Shown piece after piece: positions 1-7,809 of a stretch of DNA of 14,755 bases. How positions within the stretch are numbered: position 1 is the first letter of the stretch; each line of letters opens with the position of its first letter. The notes below the pieces were generated by a model that did not search any database, was not told the DNA's origin, and saw only the letters and a program-made list of their open reading frames with translations. The DNA lies in the NCBI GenBank assembly GCA_963639765.1, contig CAVHXA010000043.1, positions 1 to 14,755 of the forward strand. Reading direction: 5' to 3'. The position numbers and the translations under genes were made by a program. The stretch comes from CAVHXA01 sp963639765 (GTDB lineage Bacteria; Bacillota; Clostridia; Oscillospirales; Oscillospiraceae).

Positions 1-1
1 G

Positions 2-331
2 TACAGGAAAAGTGCTGTGATGGCTGAAGGCGGATATAGTGACTTAAAAAGAAATCAGGATGTAGACCTCTTCGGAAGGATGCTGTTTAAGGGTTACAAG
101 GCAGAGAACATTGATGAGGCTCTGCTGTGGTTCAGAAGCTCGGATGAGCTTGCGGCAAGAAGAAAATCCTGGGAGAACACGAAAAGCTACATAGACACAA
201 TCAAGAAGTTCTGGAAGATGGGGTACAGCAGTTTTGCTGATTACGCGAAAGTTGCCGTGGCACAGACTGGGATGTTTATCTTACCGACATCGATGCAGAA
301 CTGGGTTTATAAGAAATTTTTGAGGAAGTGA
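2..331 (+). CDS. Family 2 glycosyltransferase, C-terminal part (5' end cut by window edge)
   Basis: The frame is open from the first bases of the window, so this is the tail of a gene that starts upstream. The first visible residues, YRKSAVMAEGGYSD, match the stretch in family 2 (GT-A fold) glycosyltransferases where an acceptor-side segment is followed by a conserved G-G-Y and an acidic residue. The following NQDVDLFGRML resembles the segment carrying the E/Q-D catalytic-base region. The remaining ~60 residues are a basic, helical tail, as is common in membrane-associated polysaccharide transferases. The nucleotide-binding half is missing, so donor and acceptor cannot be proposed. It probably adds one sugar to the lipid-linked repeat unit at the cytoplasmic face of the membrane. 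The stop lies 7 bases before the next start, which implies the same operon. An internal GTG/ATG near position 17-20 is not taken as a real start, because the domain is clearly continued from upstream. Confidence 0.75.
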   Translation, partial: YRKSAVMAEGGYSDLKRNQDVDLFGRMLFKGYKAENIDEALLWFRSSDELAARRKSWENTKSYIDTIKKFWKMGYSSFADYAKVAVAQTGMFILPTSMQNWVYKKFLRK

Positions 332-338
332 GAATGAT

Positions 339-931
339 ATGAATCCAGCAGTTGGATATTTTCTGGCAAAACTTCACGGAAAACTACGCCGTGATAAACA
401 TAAGGAAACTCTCAATAAGTGGTTTATGAAGCGTGGAGTGACGCTGGGTGGCTACCCTGAAGCATTTGAAACCCATCCCGAAAAAGTCGGGGGGGGGGTA
501 CTGACCTATGGACAAATATATGCAGCAATATAGCCATTAATGAGCCACACCTCATTTCTGTTGGTCTTGGTACTACGGTCGCTGGTCATGTTGAGTTTGT
601 CACGCATGACAACAGCATAAGTAAAGTGATGCCGGACACCACAGACTTATTTGGAAAGATTACCATTGGGAATAACTGCTTTATTGGCGCACGGTCGGTA
701 ATCATGTACGGAGTGACAATTGCAGATAACGTGATTGTTGCCGCGGGAAGCGTGGTGACGAAATCAGTAACCGAAAGCAACGTCATTGTAGCAGGAAATC
801 CGGCGAGAGTTATTTCTACGTGGGAGAAATTCGCTGAGAAATCAAAGCTTTACGCATGGGATCTGAGCACGGTCTCAAGACAGGAAATGATAGAAAAAAC
901 AAGTAACGGCGAGAAAGTTGTTGTCAGATAA
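339..931 (+). pseudogene. Hexapeptide-repeat O-acetyltransferase, frame broken at a G10 run
   Basis: Two open segments in different frames together make one left-handed beta-helix acyltransferase of about 197 residues. The first runs from ATG 339 (weak AGGAAG ribosome site just upstream) and gives an N-terminal helix segment plus the start of the domain. It stops at about 533. The second is open from the G-run to 931 and carries hexapeptide repeats such as ITIGNNCFIG and VTIADNVIVAAGSVV, the catalytic-type FVTHDNSISK histidine segment, and the C-terminal VIVAGNPARVI signature. The join falls at ten Gs (489-498). Eleven or eight Gs would restore one frame, passing from KVGGG into TDLWTNICSNI. 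The family uses acetyl-CoA to O-acetylate sugars, so the role here is inferred to be acetylation of the polysaccharide. The break may be a sequencing error, a true mutation, or a phase-variable OFF state. The TNICSNI...GNPAR part is unmistakably this family. The exact linker around residues 37-55 is unusual. Confidence 0.75.
489..498 (+). repeat. Mononucleotide run of ten G inside the acetyltransferase
   Basis: Ten consecutive Gs sit after GTC in the acetyltransferase frame. The number of Gs is incompatible with the downstream frame, which needs a length of 2 modulo 3, such as 8 or 11. A G-run this long in a low-GC coding sequence is a classic slippage site, and also a classic place for sequencing error. 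Confidence 0.9.
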
Positions 932-997
932 AAGGCTCGCCGGAATGAAGATGTGAAAATACAAAGATATTAAAGATATGAAAGTGAAGGTAAGCGC

Positions 998-1969
998 ATG
1001 ACGATTTCTGCAATTGTTCCTGTGTATAACACGGAAAAACTTGTTGGTCGGTGCATTGATAGCGTCATTGCACAAACCTATCCCAATTGGGAACTGATAC
1101 TGGTGGATGATGGCTCCACAGACGGAAGTCTGGATGTCCTAAGAGAGTATGAAAATAAGGACTCGCGGATAAAGGCAATCCATCAGGATAATGCGGGACC
1201 GGGGCTGGCAAGAAATAAAGGCATAGAAAATGCTGCCGGTGATTATATTGTCTTTGTTGATTCAGATGATGTGATCAAGCCCGACTATTTTGAAAAGCTA
1301 TCACATGAGACGGCGGATGTCGTTTTCATTGATATAAATCAGTTAGATGAGGACTTTAATGTTCAGAGAAAAGAACACATGTCCGACTACCAATCCCTCT
1401 CCAAGGATGATTTGCTGCGCAGTCAAATGACCGGCAAATTCCCGTGGGGGGGGTGGCGCAAGGCAGTCAAAGCTGAGCTTTTGTTGAAGAACAAAATAGG
1501 ATTTACAGAACATAAAGTAGGAGAAGAAGCAATCTATACGTTCCTGCTCATGCATTATGCAAAATCCTTTTCCTTCATCAAAGGCGTAGCTTATGAGTAC
1601 GTCACCCGTGCGGGAAGTCAGTCCGATACAAAGGATGATGACCCATGGGGTGGCGCGGCAGCTGCCTTGAAGGAAAAGGCAATGCAGATGGGGCTGTATG
1701 AACAATATGCAGACACCATCAATGCATTCATAGCAACTGCAGCCATAGTCTCGCTTGATAAGATGACCGGGAAGTATGCCGGATCGGAATACAAGCGAAA
1801 GGCTAAGGAAAGAGTGCGGCGATACCGCAGTGAGGTGGATAAAACCTTCCCTGTGGATACCAAGCATATGGATACGAAGGCAAAGCTGATGTATCCGTTT
1901 CTGAAGGCCGGGTGGGTGATGCCGATCCATGCTGCAAGCTGCATGAAAAGGGCAAGGAGGAACAGATAA
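998..1969 (+). CDS. Family 2 glycosyltransferase
   Basis: This is a 323-residue GT-A fold transferase that should transfer a sugar from a nucleotide-sugar donor to the growing lipid-linked repeat unit. Visible motifs are IVPVYN (residues 6-11) at the first beta strand, the nucleotide-binding VDDGSTDGS (36-44), NAGPGLARNKG (65-75), and the metal-binding DXD-type DSDD (88-91). The GEE in VGEEAIYTF, near residue 176, occupies the place of the usual catalytic-base E-D pair. There is no predicted membrane anchor. The C-terminal ~90 residues are basic and helical, which suits peripheral membrane association. ATG 998 is chosen because the first strand starts at once after it and an AAGG ribosome site lies about 8 bases upstream. 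The gene contains an in-frame run of eight Gs (1446-1453) encoding Trp-Gly-Gly-Trp. The sugar specificity cannot be read from the sequence. Confidence 0.9.
   Translation: MTISAIVPVYNTEKLVGRCIDSVIAQTYPNWELILVDDGSTDGSLDVLREYENKDSRIKAIHQDNAGPGLARNKGIENAAGDYIVFVDSDDVIKPDYFEKLSHETADVVFIDINQLDEDFNVQRKEHMSDYQSLSKDDLLRSQMTGKFPWGGWRKAVKAELLLKNKIGFTEHKVGEEAIYTFLLMHYAKSFSFIKGVAYEYVTRAGSQSDTKDDDPWGGAAAALKEKAMQMGLYEQYADTINAFIATAAIVSLDKMTGKYAGSEYKRKAKERVRRYRSEVDKTFPVDTKHMDTKAKLMYPFLKAGWVMPIHAASCMKRARRNR
1446..1453 (+). repeat. In-frame run of eight G in glycosyltransferase
   Basis: Eight consecutive Gs are part of codons for Trp-Gly-Gly-Trp in the 998-1969 glycosyltransferase. The current length keeps the frame open. 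A change of one base would truncate the protein at about half length. Confidence 0.85.
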
Positions 1970-1973
1970 GCTT

Positions 1974-1998
1974 CTCTTCCTACGATGAGTAGGAAGGG
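1974..1998 (+). promoter_or_regulatory. Hairpin sequestering the ribosome binding site of the downstream gene
   Basis: The 34-base spacer holds an 8-bp perfect stem, CTTCCTAC (1976-1983) with GTAGGAAG (1989-1996), and a 5-base loop GATGA. A T-G and a C-G pair extend it outward to 1974 and 1998. The right arm contains the only purine-rich ribosome site (AGGAAGGG, 1991-1998), placed 5 bases before ATG 2004. Folding would therefore hide the site. No T-run follows, so an intrinsic terminator is unlikely. A regulatory role is inferred. Confidence 0.5.
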
Positions 1999-2003
1999 TA
2001 AAG

Positions 2004-4298
2004 ATGAGCTTAGAACAGAAAATCAACTATCAATTGAATAAAGTACCCGGTGTAAAGAAGGCAATCAAGCGGGTCTATCAGCGGACGATGTATGCAATTT
2101 CCCCAAAGATTAAAAGTGAGGGCGATATTGTTCGCATAAGTCCTGATGATTCAGCTCATGAGTATTTCTTCGGTTACTATGATAAGTCGCCGTGGGATGC
2201 AAGCGACCGTTATATGCTCTGCATGAGAGCAAAGGATACATGGTTTGATGTGAGTCCGAAGGAGAAGTCAGATATCATTCTGATTGATACGAGCTTGCCG
2301 GAGGATGATGCGAACAGGGTTAGAAAGATTGCAGAAACTTCCGCTTGGAATGTGCAGCAGTCCTGTATGCTTCAGTGGCTCGGACCGGATTTCAGCTCTC
2401 GCATACTCTTTAACGATTACAGAGACGGTAAGTATGTAGCGGTTGTTAAGGAACTTGAGAACGGAAAAGAACGAGTTATCCCTGCGCCGGTGTATACGGT
2501 AAGTGCTGACGGAAAGACAGCTCTGACGCTGGATTTCTCACGTCTCTACAATCTTCGTCCCGGATATGGTTACTTCAATGTTCCGGAGGAGACGAAGGGT
2601 GTGGCTCTGCCGGATGCAACAGCAGTCTGGAAGATTGACCTTACCACAGGTGGGATTCAATCGCTGCTCACATATAAAGACTTCGCAACCTTCCAGCCGC
2701 GCCCGGAGATGCAGGAAGCCGGTTCTGTCCATAAAGTCAACCATCTCATGCTTAGTCCGAGCGGAGAGCGGTGCATGGTTTTGTACCGGTGGTTTGTCGG
2801 CGAGAGAAAGTACACAAGGCTTGTCACTTTCGATACGGCAGACGGAAAGAACATGTACGTCCTCTCCGATGATGATATGGTCAGCCACTGCTTCTGGAAG
2901 GATGATGAGCATATCCTTGCCTTCGAAAACAAGAAGGATGGCGGTCCCGGTTATTATCTGATGAAAGATAAGACGCAGGAGTACAGCCACTGCTGGCCGC
3001 AGTTAAGTAACGATGGGCATCCGAGCTATAGTCCGGACAGAAGTTTGATTGTCACAGATACTTACCCGGATAGGGCAAGAATTGCAGAGGTCAAGCTCAT
3101 GGATGGGGACGAAACAAAACCTGATGTAAGAGTTATTGCCAGAGTGTTTGCTCCGTTTAAGTATGACAATGATACGAGGTGCGATCTGCATCCGAGATGG
3201 AATCATGTCGGAGATAAGATTTGCTTTGATTCCGTGTTTGAGGGGCATAGAGGGCTGTATGTGGTCGGGCTTGGTGATGAGATGCTTCCAAGACTCAAGG
3301 ATGGCGAGGAAAAGATAGAAATCAGCAACCCGAAATATTCGATCGTCACACCGATGTATAACAGCTTTTCTCTTATGAAGAGATACTTTGCATCCCTGTG
3401 TCAGCAGACATATAAAAACTTCGAGGTCATAATCGTTGATGATTGCTCGTCAGACGACTCTTACGAAGAACTTTGCAAGTATGCAGAAGTATCACCGCTC
3501 ACAATAAAGGTTTCTAGGACAGAGAAAAACGGTGGTCCCGGTATAGCCCGCAACATCGGTATGGATGCTGCAAGAGGTGAATGGATTACATTTATTGATA
3601 ACGATGACTGGGTTGACACTCATCTCTTCGAGAAAATCGAGGATGTTATCAAGGAGAATGATGTTAACTCGGTAATCTATGATTACTATACAACAAACGG
3701 AAAAGAGAATAAGCACGCAAGCTCAATGTATTATGGGGAGGGCGGAGTGATTCCCCTTTCCAAATGTATGATTTATGCAAGAAATCATACATTTGGAAAA
3801 TTCTACAAACTTTCCAATTGTAGAGAGAAGAACATTCGTTATCCGGAGGTTAGACGTTGTGAGGATGTGGCATTTGTAATCAGAGCGATAGATGCATGTG
3901 GGAGCGCTTATTACCTGAACGAGCCGCTGTATTATTATTATCAGCGTCCAACATCGCTGTCAAACAACACAAAGCTTGACGAGGCAGACATGGTGAAGGC
4001 GTTTGCGATTCTTGAGGACAAGCTTGGAAGCAAATATCCGGAGGAACTCAAGGAAAAATCGGTCACGGATATTCTGTACGGCGCGCTGCTCATGATGTGT
4101 AAGTCAGGAAAGAGCAAAAAAGAGATTGTTGCCTACATAGACAGCTATGAGAAGAAATATCCGAGCTGGGAGCAATGCGAGATTATAAAGTATTTGGGCA
4201 AGGCCAAGGGAATGTTCCTCAAGATGGTCAAGGCCAGAAATGTGCTTGGCATGAAAGCGATTGCGATGGTGCATTCGTTGATAATTAGTAAAGGGTAA
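2004..4298 (+). CDS. Beta-propeller / family 2 glycosyltransferase fusion protein
   Basis: This 764-residue protein has two parts. Residues ~30-435 look like a TolB/PD40- or oligogalacturonate-lyase-like beta-propeller. Repeated blade motifs include VSADGKTALTLDF, LSPSGERCMVLYR, HPSYSPDRSLIVTDTYPD and LHPRWNHVGDKICFDSV. A striking FFGYYDKSPW motif (55-64) lies near the start. Histidines near 329, 339, 396 and 415 recur at blade positions. Residues ~440-700 are a GT-A fold family 2 transferase with IVTPMYN (447-453), VDDCSSDDS (478-486), GGPGIARNIG, the metal-binding DNDD (532-535), FGKFYK, and a catalytic-base type RRCEDVAF. The glycosyltransferase half should add a sugar to the repeat unit in the cytoplasm. 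The propeller's job is unknown; glycan binding is a guess and lyase activity a more remote one. No signal peptide is seen, so the propeller should be cytoplasmic. The start at 2004 has a strong but hairpin-buried ribosome site. An 18-bp inverted repeat lies in the transferase half. Confidence 0.85.
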   Translation: MSLEQKINYQLNKVPGVKKAIKRVYQRTMYAISPKIKSEGDIVRISPDDSAHEYFFGYYDKSPWDASDRYMLCMRAKDTWFDVSPKEKSDIILIDTSLPEDDANRVRKIAETSAWNVQQSCMLQWLGPDFSSRILFNDYRDGKYVAVVKELENGKERVIPAPVYTVSADGKTALTLDFSRLYNLRPGYGYFNVPEETKGVALPDATAVWKIDLTTGGIQSLLTYKDFATFQPRPEMQEAGSVHKVNHLMLSPSGERCMVLYRWFVGERKYTRLVTFDTADGKNMYVLSDDDMVSHCFWKDDEHILAFENKKDGGPGYYLMKDKTQEYSHCWPQLSNDGHPSYSPDRSLIVTDTYPDRARIAEVKLMDGDETKPDVRVIARVFAPFKYDNDTRCDLHPRWNHVGDKICFDSVFEGHRGLYVVGLGDEMLPRLKDGEEKIEISNPKYSIVTPMYNSFSLMKRYFASLCQQTYKNFEVIIVDDCSSDDSYEELCKYAEVSPLTIKVSRTEKNGGPGIARNIGMDAARGEWITFIDNDDWVDTHLFEKIEDVIKENDVNSVIYDYYTTNGKENKHASSMYYGEGGVIPLSKCMIYARNHTFGKFYKLSNCREKNIRYPEVRRCEDVAFVIRAIDACGSAYYLNEPLYYYYQRPTSLSNNTKLDEADMVKAFAILEDKLGSKYPEELKEKSVTDILYGALLMMCKSGKSKKEIVAYIDSYEKKYPSWEQCEIIKYLGKAKGMFLKMVKARNVLGMKAIAMVHSLIISKG
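3757..3799. repeat. 18-bp perfect inverted repeat with 7-base loop, inside coding sequence
   Basis: The arm TTTCCAAATGTATGATTT (3757-3774) is followed by loop ATGCAAG and its exact reverse complement (3782-3799). A second, shorter inverted repeat, TCTACAA/TTGTAGA with a 9-base loop, follows at once (3802-3824). Both lie in the glycosyltransferase half of the fusion gene. The protein reads through normally and the family motif FGKFYK is encoded across the right arm and just beyond it. Confidence 0.85.
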
Positions 4299-4352
4299 GA
4301 GCCACGTTTGCTGTAAACGAAAAACAAAATGGGTTGAAGGGAAATACATATT

Positions 4353-5396
4353 ATGGAAAAAGTTAGCATAGTTGTCCCCGTGTATAACATGGGGGATAAG
4401 ATAGAAACCTGTGTTCAGTCATTGATAAACCAAACATATCGAAACATTGAGATTATTCTGGTCGATGACGGATCTAAAGATGACAGCTATGCTCACTGTT
4501 TGCATTTAACAGAAATAGATTCGCGTGTTGTTGCATTGCATACCGAAAATCGCGGCTCCGGTCCTGCAAGAAATACCGGAATAGAGAATGCAACAGGACG
4601 GTATATTTATTTCCCTGACGCTGACGATTATCTAGAGCCGGATGCAATAAATATATTGGTTGGCGCTATGGATAACGGAAAATATGATCTTGTTGTTTTC
4701 GGCTTCCGCAATGTGAACCAGGATGGCAAGGAGATAAAGGTTAAGCGATACGAAAACGCCGAGAAGGATGGAGACACTATCCGCCGCAGTTATTCTCCTT
4801 ATATGACTACGATGTCTGAATTTGGTATCCAGGGTGCTCCATGGAATAAGTTCTTTGATTTGAACGTAATTAGAGAACACAAGCTGGAATACCCGCCACT
4901 TCGTAGGCATCAAGATGAAGGATTTATCGGCAGATATATGTGCTATGCAACGAAGGTGCGTTTCATTGAAAATGTATTATACACATACTATGTGAACGAT
5001 CTTCAGGCAGAGTGGAAAAAGTATCCTGTGGATTATATTGATGCTGTAATTGGGTTATATAAGACCAGGAAGGAAACTATTCTGACATGGAATCCAAAGG
5101 ATTACAATATACAGAATCTGATTGAGAGAGAATACCTCTGTAATGTCATAAAATCTTTGGAGCTTTCTTTTTCACCTAAAATGGAATTTGATAAAACAGA
5201 GAGAAAGAAGTGGATGGAAAAACTCATAAACAGGAGTGACGTCATATCTATGGAAACTCCTAATGGAATCGGTACATATCAAAGAATAATCCACGCATTG
5301 ATTAAGGGAAAGCACAAGGAAGTCTGTTATCATGCGCTACAGTTTAAGGTTCAAATGCAGAAAGGAAAAATATACAAAGTACTGCGGCGTCGTTAA
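4353..5396 (+). CDS. Family 2 glycosyltransferase
   Basis: This 347-residue GT-A fold transferase is predicted to add one sugar of the repeat unit on the cytoplasmic side. Motifs are IVVPVYN (6-12), ILVDDGSKDDS (35-45), NRGSGPARNTG (66-76) and the DXD-type DADD (89-92). A QGAPWNKFFD segment follows, and RRHQDEGFIGRY carries an acidic pair (D-E) where the catalytic base is expected. It resembles the EpsJ/CpsI group of capsule transferases, but the donor cannot be inferred. ATG 4353 follows an AAGGGA site by 10 bases. A 54-base spacer separates it from the fusion gene, the widest gap within the second half of the locus, and holds only a weak 5-bp hairpin. The basic C-terminus (KVLRRR) may touch the membrane. 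Base composition becomes visibly more AT-rich from here on than in the upstream glycosyltransferase genes. Confidence 0.9.
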   Translation: MEKVSIVVPVYNMGDKIETCVQSLINQTYRNIEIILVDDGSKDDSYAHCLHLTEIDSRVVALHTENRGSGPARNTGIENATGRYIYFPDADDYLEPDAINILVGAMDNGKYDLVVFGFRNVNQDGKEIKVKRYENAEKDGDTIRRSYSPYMTTMSEFGIQGAPWNKFFDLNVIREHKLEYPPLRRHQDEGFIGRYMCYATKVRFIENVLYTYYVNDLQAEWKKYPVDYIDAVIGLYKTRKETILTWNPKDYNIQNLIEREYLCNVIKSLELSFSPKMEFDKTERKKWMEKLINRSDVISMETPNGIGTYQRIIHALIKGKHKEVCYHALQFKVQMQKGKIYKVLRRR

Positions 5397-5410
5397 TTGG
5401 AGGATAGGGT

Positions 5411-6721
5411 ATGTATTCGTATTCAAAAAGGTTGATTATTGATAGAAACAGCATAGAACACTTACTTCCAGCATACTGTGTCCTAATGACTTACAAAACT
5501 ATATATAACTATTTTATTTTCTTGATTCCTTCGCTACAAGGTTTATGGGTTTTACTGTACAATTTTGCTGTTTTGACCGGATTAGTGCTATTTATTCCGC
5601 TAGCACTTCATGTAATGACAAAAAACAGAAGATATAGATTGTTGCACCCGGCAATTATTATTCCTTTATGCGTAATCATCAACATTATAGTTGTTATGTT
5701 TGAAACAGGAGACGTTTCTATGCTGAGTCGTCAGCATATACTTTCTCTTGCAAGTGGTACAAATGACGCCAGAGGCTATTATTTTGCACAAATCAACACA
5801 TGGTTCTGCAATATGTCTGCAGTGTTGATGATAGCTGTATTCACAAAGAGATTCGATACAATTAAGAAATGTCTATTGTCTGCTATGGCAACACTTTTTA
5901 TACCGGCTATTTTGATGGTAGTCATTCATCCGGAATATATTGGAATGCGTCAGAGTATTGTAGAGGGAAGTAATGTCGTTTTCGGTGGAGGTTTGTGGAA
6001 TATAGGAGTTATAGGTATTGGTAGTTTAAGCTGGCTTGGGTTAGCGTTTTTAGAGGATATGACTAAAAGACAGCGTCGTTTCGTTATTATAGCTGTTGCT
6101 TTGTTTGCTTTTCTGGGTATAGCGGGGTTATCAAGAACCTTGATATTAATGTTAATTCTATCGGGATGCACCTATTTCCTGCTGGCTAAGAAGGATAGTC
6201 GATTGCTCACGAAGATTCTACTTATTTCTTTCATGATTGTTGCATTTGTTTTGGTTGAACAGGGTGTTGTAGATGCATTATTCTCGCGTATCAATGACAC
6301 CTCAACCGGTGGTACTCACAATATTAGATTTTTATTGTGGGGGGCATATCTAAGCCATTTTAAGGAAGTATGGTTGGCCGGAGCACCGTATGGAAGCGTA
6401 TATAATTATTATCATGATGTAAATCTATATGGTGCGTATTTCCTTCCACATAGTTCAATAGTTAATTTCTTGGTTCGTTTTGGATTGCTGTGTGCGCTAT
6501 CATACCTTTGCCTCATAAAAAATGCTTTTTTTTCTTCAGGGAAATATGATCTGTCATCCATAAATCGCAAAGCTTGCTTGAAGGCAGGGGGCGTTGCGTA
6601 TATTTCATTGGCCTTTATCAATCAAACAGGATATGCGGAGTCTGTTTTTTATGTTATGTTTGGGCTATTGTTGGCATATTCACAGTTGGTTATAAATGAG
6701 GGGACAGAGGTAACAGCATGA
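5411..6721 (+). CDS. wzy: Wzy-type polysaccharide polymerase (O-antigen ligase/polymerase-like membrane protein)
   Basis: This 436-residue, very hydrophobic protein has about ten membrane-spanning stretches, for example around residues 24-38, 44-66, 77-94, 136-150, 158-175, 190-213, 221-236 and 239-256, with further ones near the C-terminus. A large polar loop lies between the later segments, containing GTHNIRFLLWGAYLSHF and PHSSIVNFLVRFGL. The second motif resembles the H-(N/S)-x-(F/I)-x-x-x-x-x-x-x-G signature of the O-antigen ligase/polymerase superfamily. These enzymes sit in the cytoplasmic membrane and join flipped repeat units into long chains on the outside. Sequence identity within the family is low, so the call rests on topology, the loop motif and position beside the flippase and transferases. 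The start ATG has GGAGG 7 bases upstream. The stop overlaps the next start by four bases (ATGA). Confidence 0.8.
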   Translation: MYSYSKRLIIDRNSIEHLLPAYCVLMTYKTIYNYFIFLIPSLQGLWVLLYNFAVLTGLVLFIPLALHVMTKNRRYRLLHPAIIIPLCVIINIIVVMFETGDVSMLSRQHILSLASGTNDARGYYFAQINTWFCNMSAVLMIAVFTKRFDTIKKCLLSAMATLFIPAILMVVIHPEYIGMRQSIVEGSNVVFGGGLWNIGVIGIGSLSWLGLAFLEDMTKRQRRFVIIAVALFAFLGIAGLSRTLILMLILSGCTYFLLAKKDSRLLTKILLISFMIVAFVLVEQGVVDALFSRINDTSTGGTHNIRFLLWGAYLSHFKEVWLAGAPYGSVYNYYHDVNLYGAYFLPHSSIVNFLVRFGLLCALSYLCLIKNAFFSSGKYDLSSINRKACLKAGGVAYISLAFINQTGYAESVFYVMFGLLLAYSQLVINEGTEVTA

Positions 6722-7809
6722 AGGTTGGAATTATTACTAAAATTGGAAAAAACTATGGTGCCGTATTGCAAGCATATGCTCTCAAAAAGAAGTTTTCTGA
6801 TATGGGTGCAGATGCGCATATCATTCGGTATACACCATCAAATTCGGTAAAAACATATAAGACTTGCAAATATTCATGGGGACCGAAGGGAACGATTGCA
6901 AATGCTAAAGCGGCTGTTCACTTTTCTGAATATAAGAGAGCTACGCAACGTTTTTATAAGTTTAGAGATACAGAATATGATTTTTTAGGAAATTACTGTA
7001 ACGACGATGATTTGGAAGCAAATCCGCCAGCATGTGATATTTATGTGACTGGCAGTGATCAGGTATGGAATCCTTTACTATCTTTTGATCGTGCGTATTA
7101 TTGCATGTTTGCCGATTTATATCCAAATGTCAGAACTGCGGCTTATGCCGCAAGCATAGGCCTTAAAGAAATTCCTAGTGAGTTTTCAGCAGAATTTGCA
7201 AGCCGTATTAAAAAGATGAATTATGTCAGTGTACGAGAGAACCATGCCATAGAGATTCTTGCGGACATGGGAATCACTGCGGAAGCTGCTCCGGATCCAA
7301 CGCTCTTGCTATGTAGAGATGAATGGCAATCTCTTGCAGTGAAAACGGAAGCAGCACCATATATACTATGCTATTTTGTTTCGTTTCCGGATGGGATTCA
7401 GAATGTGGTAGAGAAGTTCAAAAAACAACTTGGGATGAAAGTTGTAAATCTGATGACGTCTGAGGAAAGCTCCATGATTGGAGATGTTAAAATTCGAGAT
7501 GCGGGTCCAAGAGAGTTTTTAGGGCTGTTTGATAATGCTTCATTTGTTATAACTTCATCTTTTCATGGAAGCGTTTTCTCTTTAATAAACAAGAAACCTT
7601 TTGTTGTCACATTGTATAAGAACACGAGCAGTAGAGTTACGGAACTTTTGGATTCCTTTAAATGTTCAGATCATATCATCACACCGGATTGTGTGGATAT
7701 TACTCCATATTTGAATGTTAACGCTGATATGGATAGACGGAATACTATATTAGATGCTACAAGAGAACGAGGAGAAAAAATAATCAAGACCATTATGGAG
7801 GTACGCTGA
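6718..7809 (+). CDS. Polysaccharide pyruvyl transferase family protein
   Basis: This 363-residue protein matches the polysaccharide pyruvyl transferase family (CsaB/PssM-like). Visible signatures are NYGAVLQAYAL near the N-terminus, DIYVTGSDQVWNP (about residues 109-121), VSVRENHAIEIL, PDPTLLL, and the late ITSSFHGSVFSLINKKPFV that forms the conserved S-F-H-G donor-side motif. Family members transfer pyruvate from phosphoenolpyruvate to a sugar to give a ketal, adding a negative charge to the polymer. That reaction is inferred here from family alone. Many members of this subgroup sit in anaerobe capsule clusters next to FrhB-like iron-sulfur proteins, exactly as here, and their substrate is rarely known. 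The start overlaps the polymerase stop and has AGAGG 7 bases upstream. The stop shares one base with the next start (TGATG). Confidence 0.88.
   Translation: MKVGIITKIGKNYGAVLQAYALKKKFSDMGADAHIIRYTPSNSVKTYKTCKYSWGPKGTIANAKAAVHFSEYKRATQRFYKFRDTEYDFLGNYCNDDDLEANPPACDIYVTGSDQVWNPLLSFDRAYYCMFADLYPNVRTAAYAASIGLKEIPSEFSAEFASRIKKMNYVSVRENHAIEILADMGITAEAAPDPTLLLCRDEWQSLAVKTEAAPYILCYFVSFPDGIQNVVEKFKKQLGMKVVNLMTSEESSMIGDVKIRDAGPREFLGLFDNASFVITSSFHGSVFSLINKKPFVVTLYKNTSSRVTELLDSFKCSDHIITPDCVDITPYLNVNADMDRRNTILDATRERGEKIIKTIMEVR

Noticed and set aside
595..610. TTGTCA/TGACAA small inverted repeat in the acetyltransferase
   Set aside because: It is a 6-bp stem explained by the conserved VTHDN codons.
1343..2026. 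Minus-strand open frame of 227 codons
   Set aside because: It lies opposite a glycosyltransferase with complete motifs. Its product is rich in Cys, His and Pro with no recognisable domain, typical of an antisense shadow.
4305..4319. CGTTT/AAACG hairpin as a terminator between the fusion gene and the next glycosyltransferase
   Set aside because: The stem is only 5 bp and is followed by A-rich sequence, not a T-run on the coding strand.
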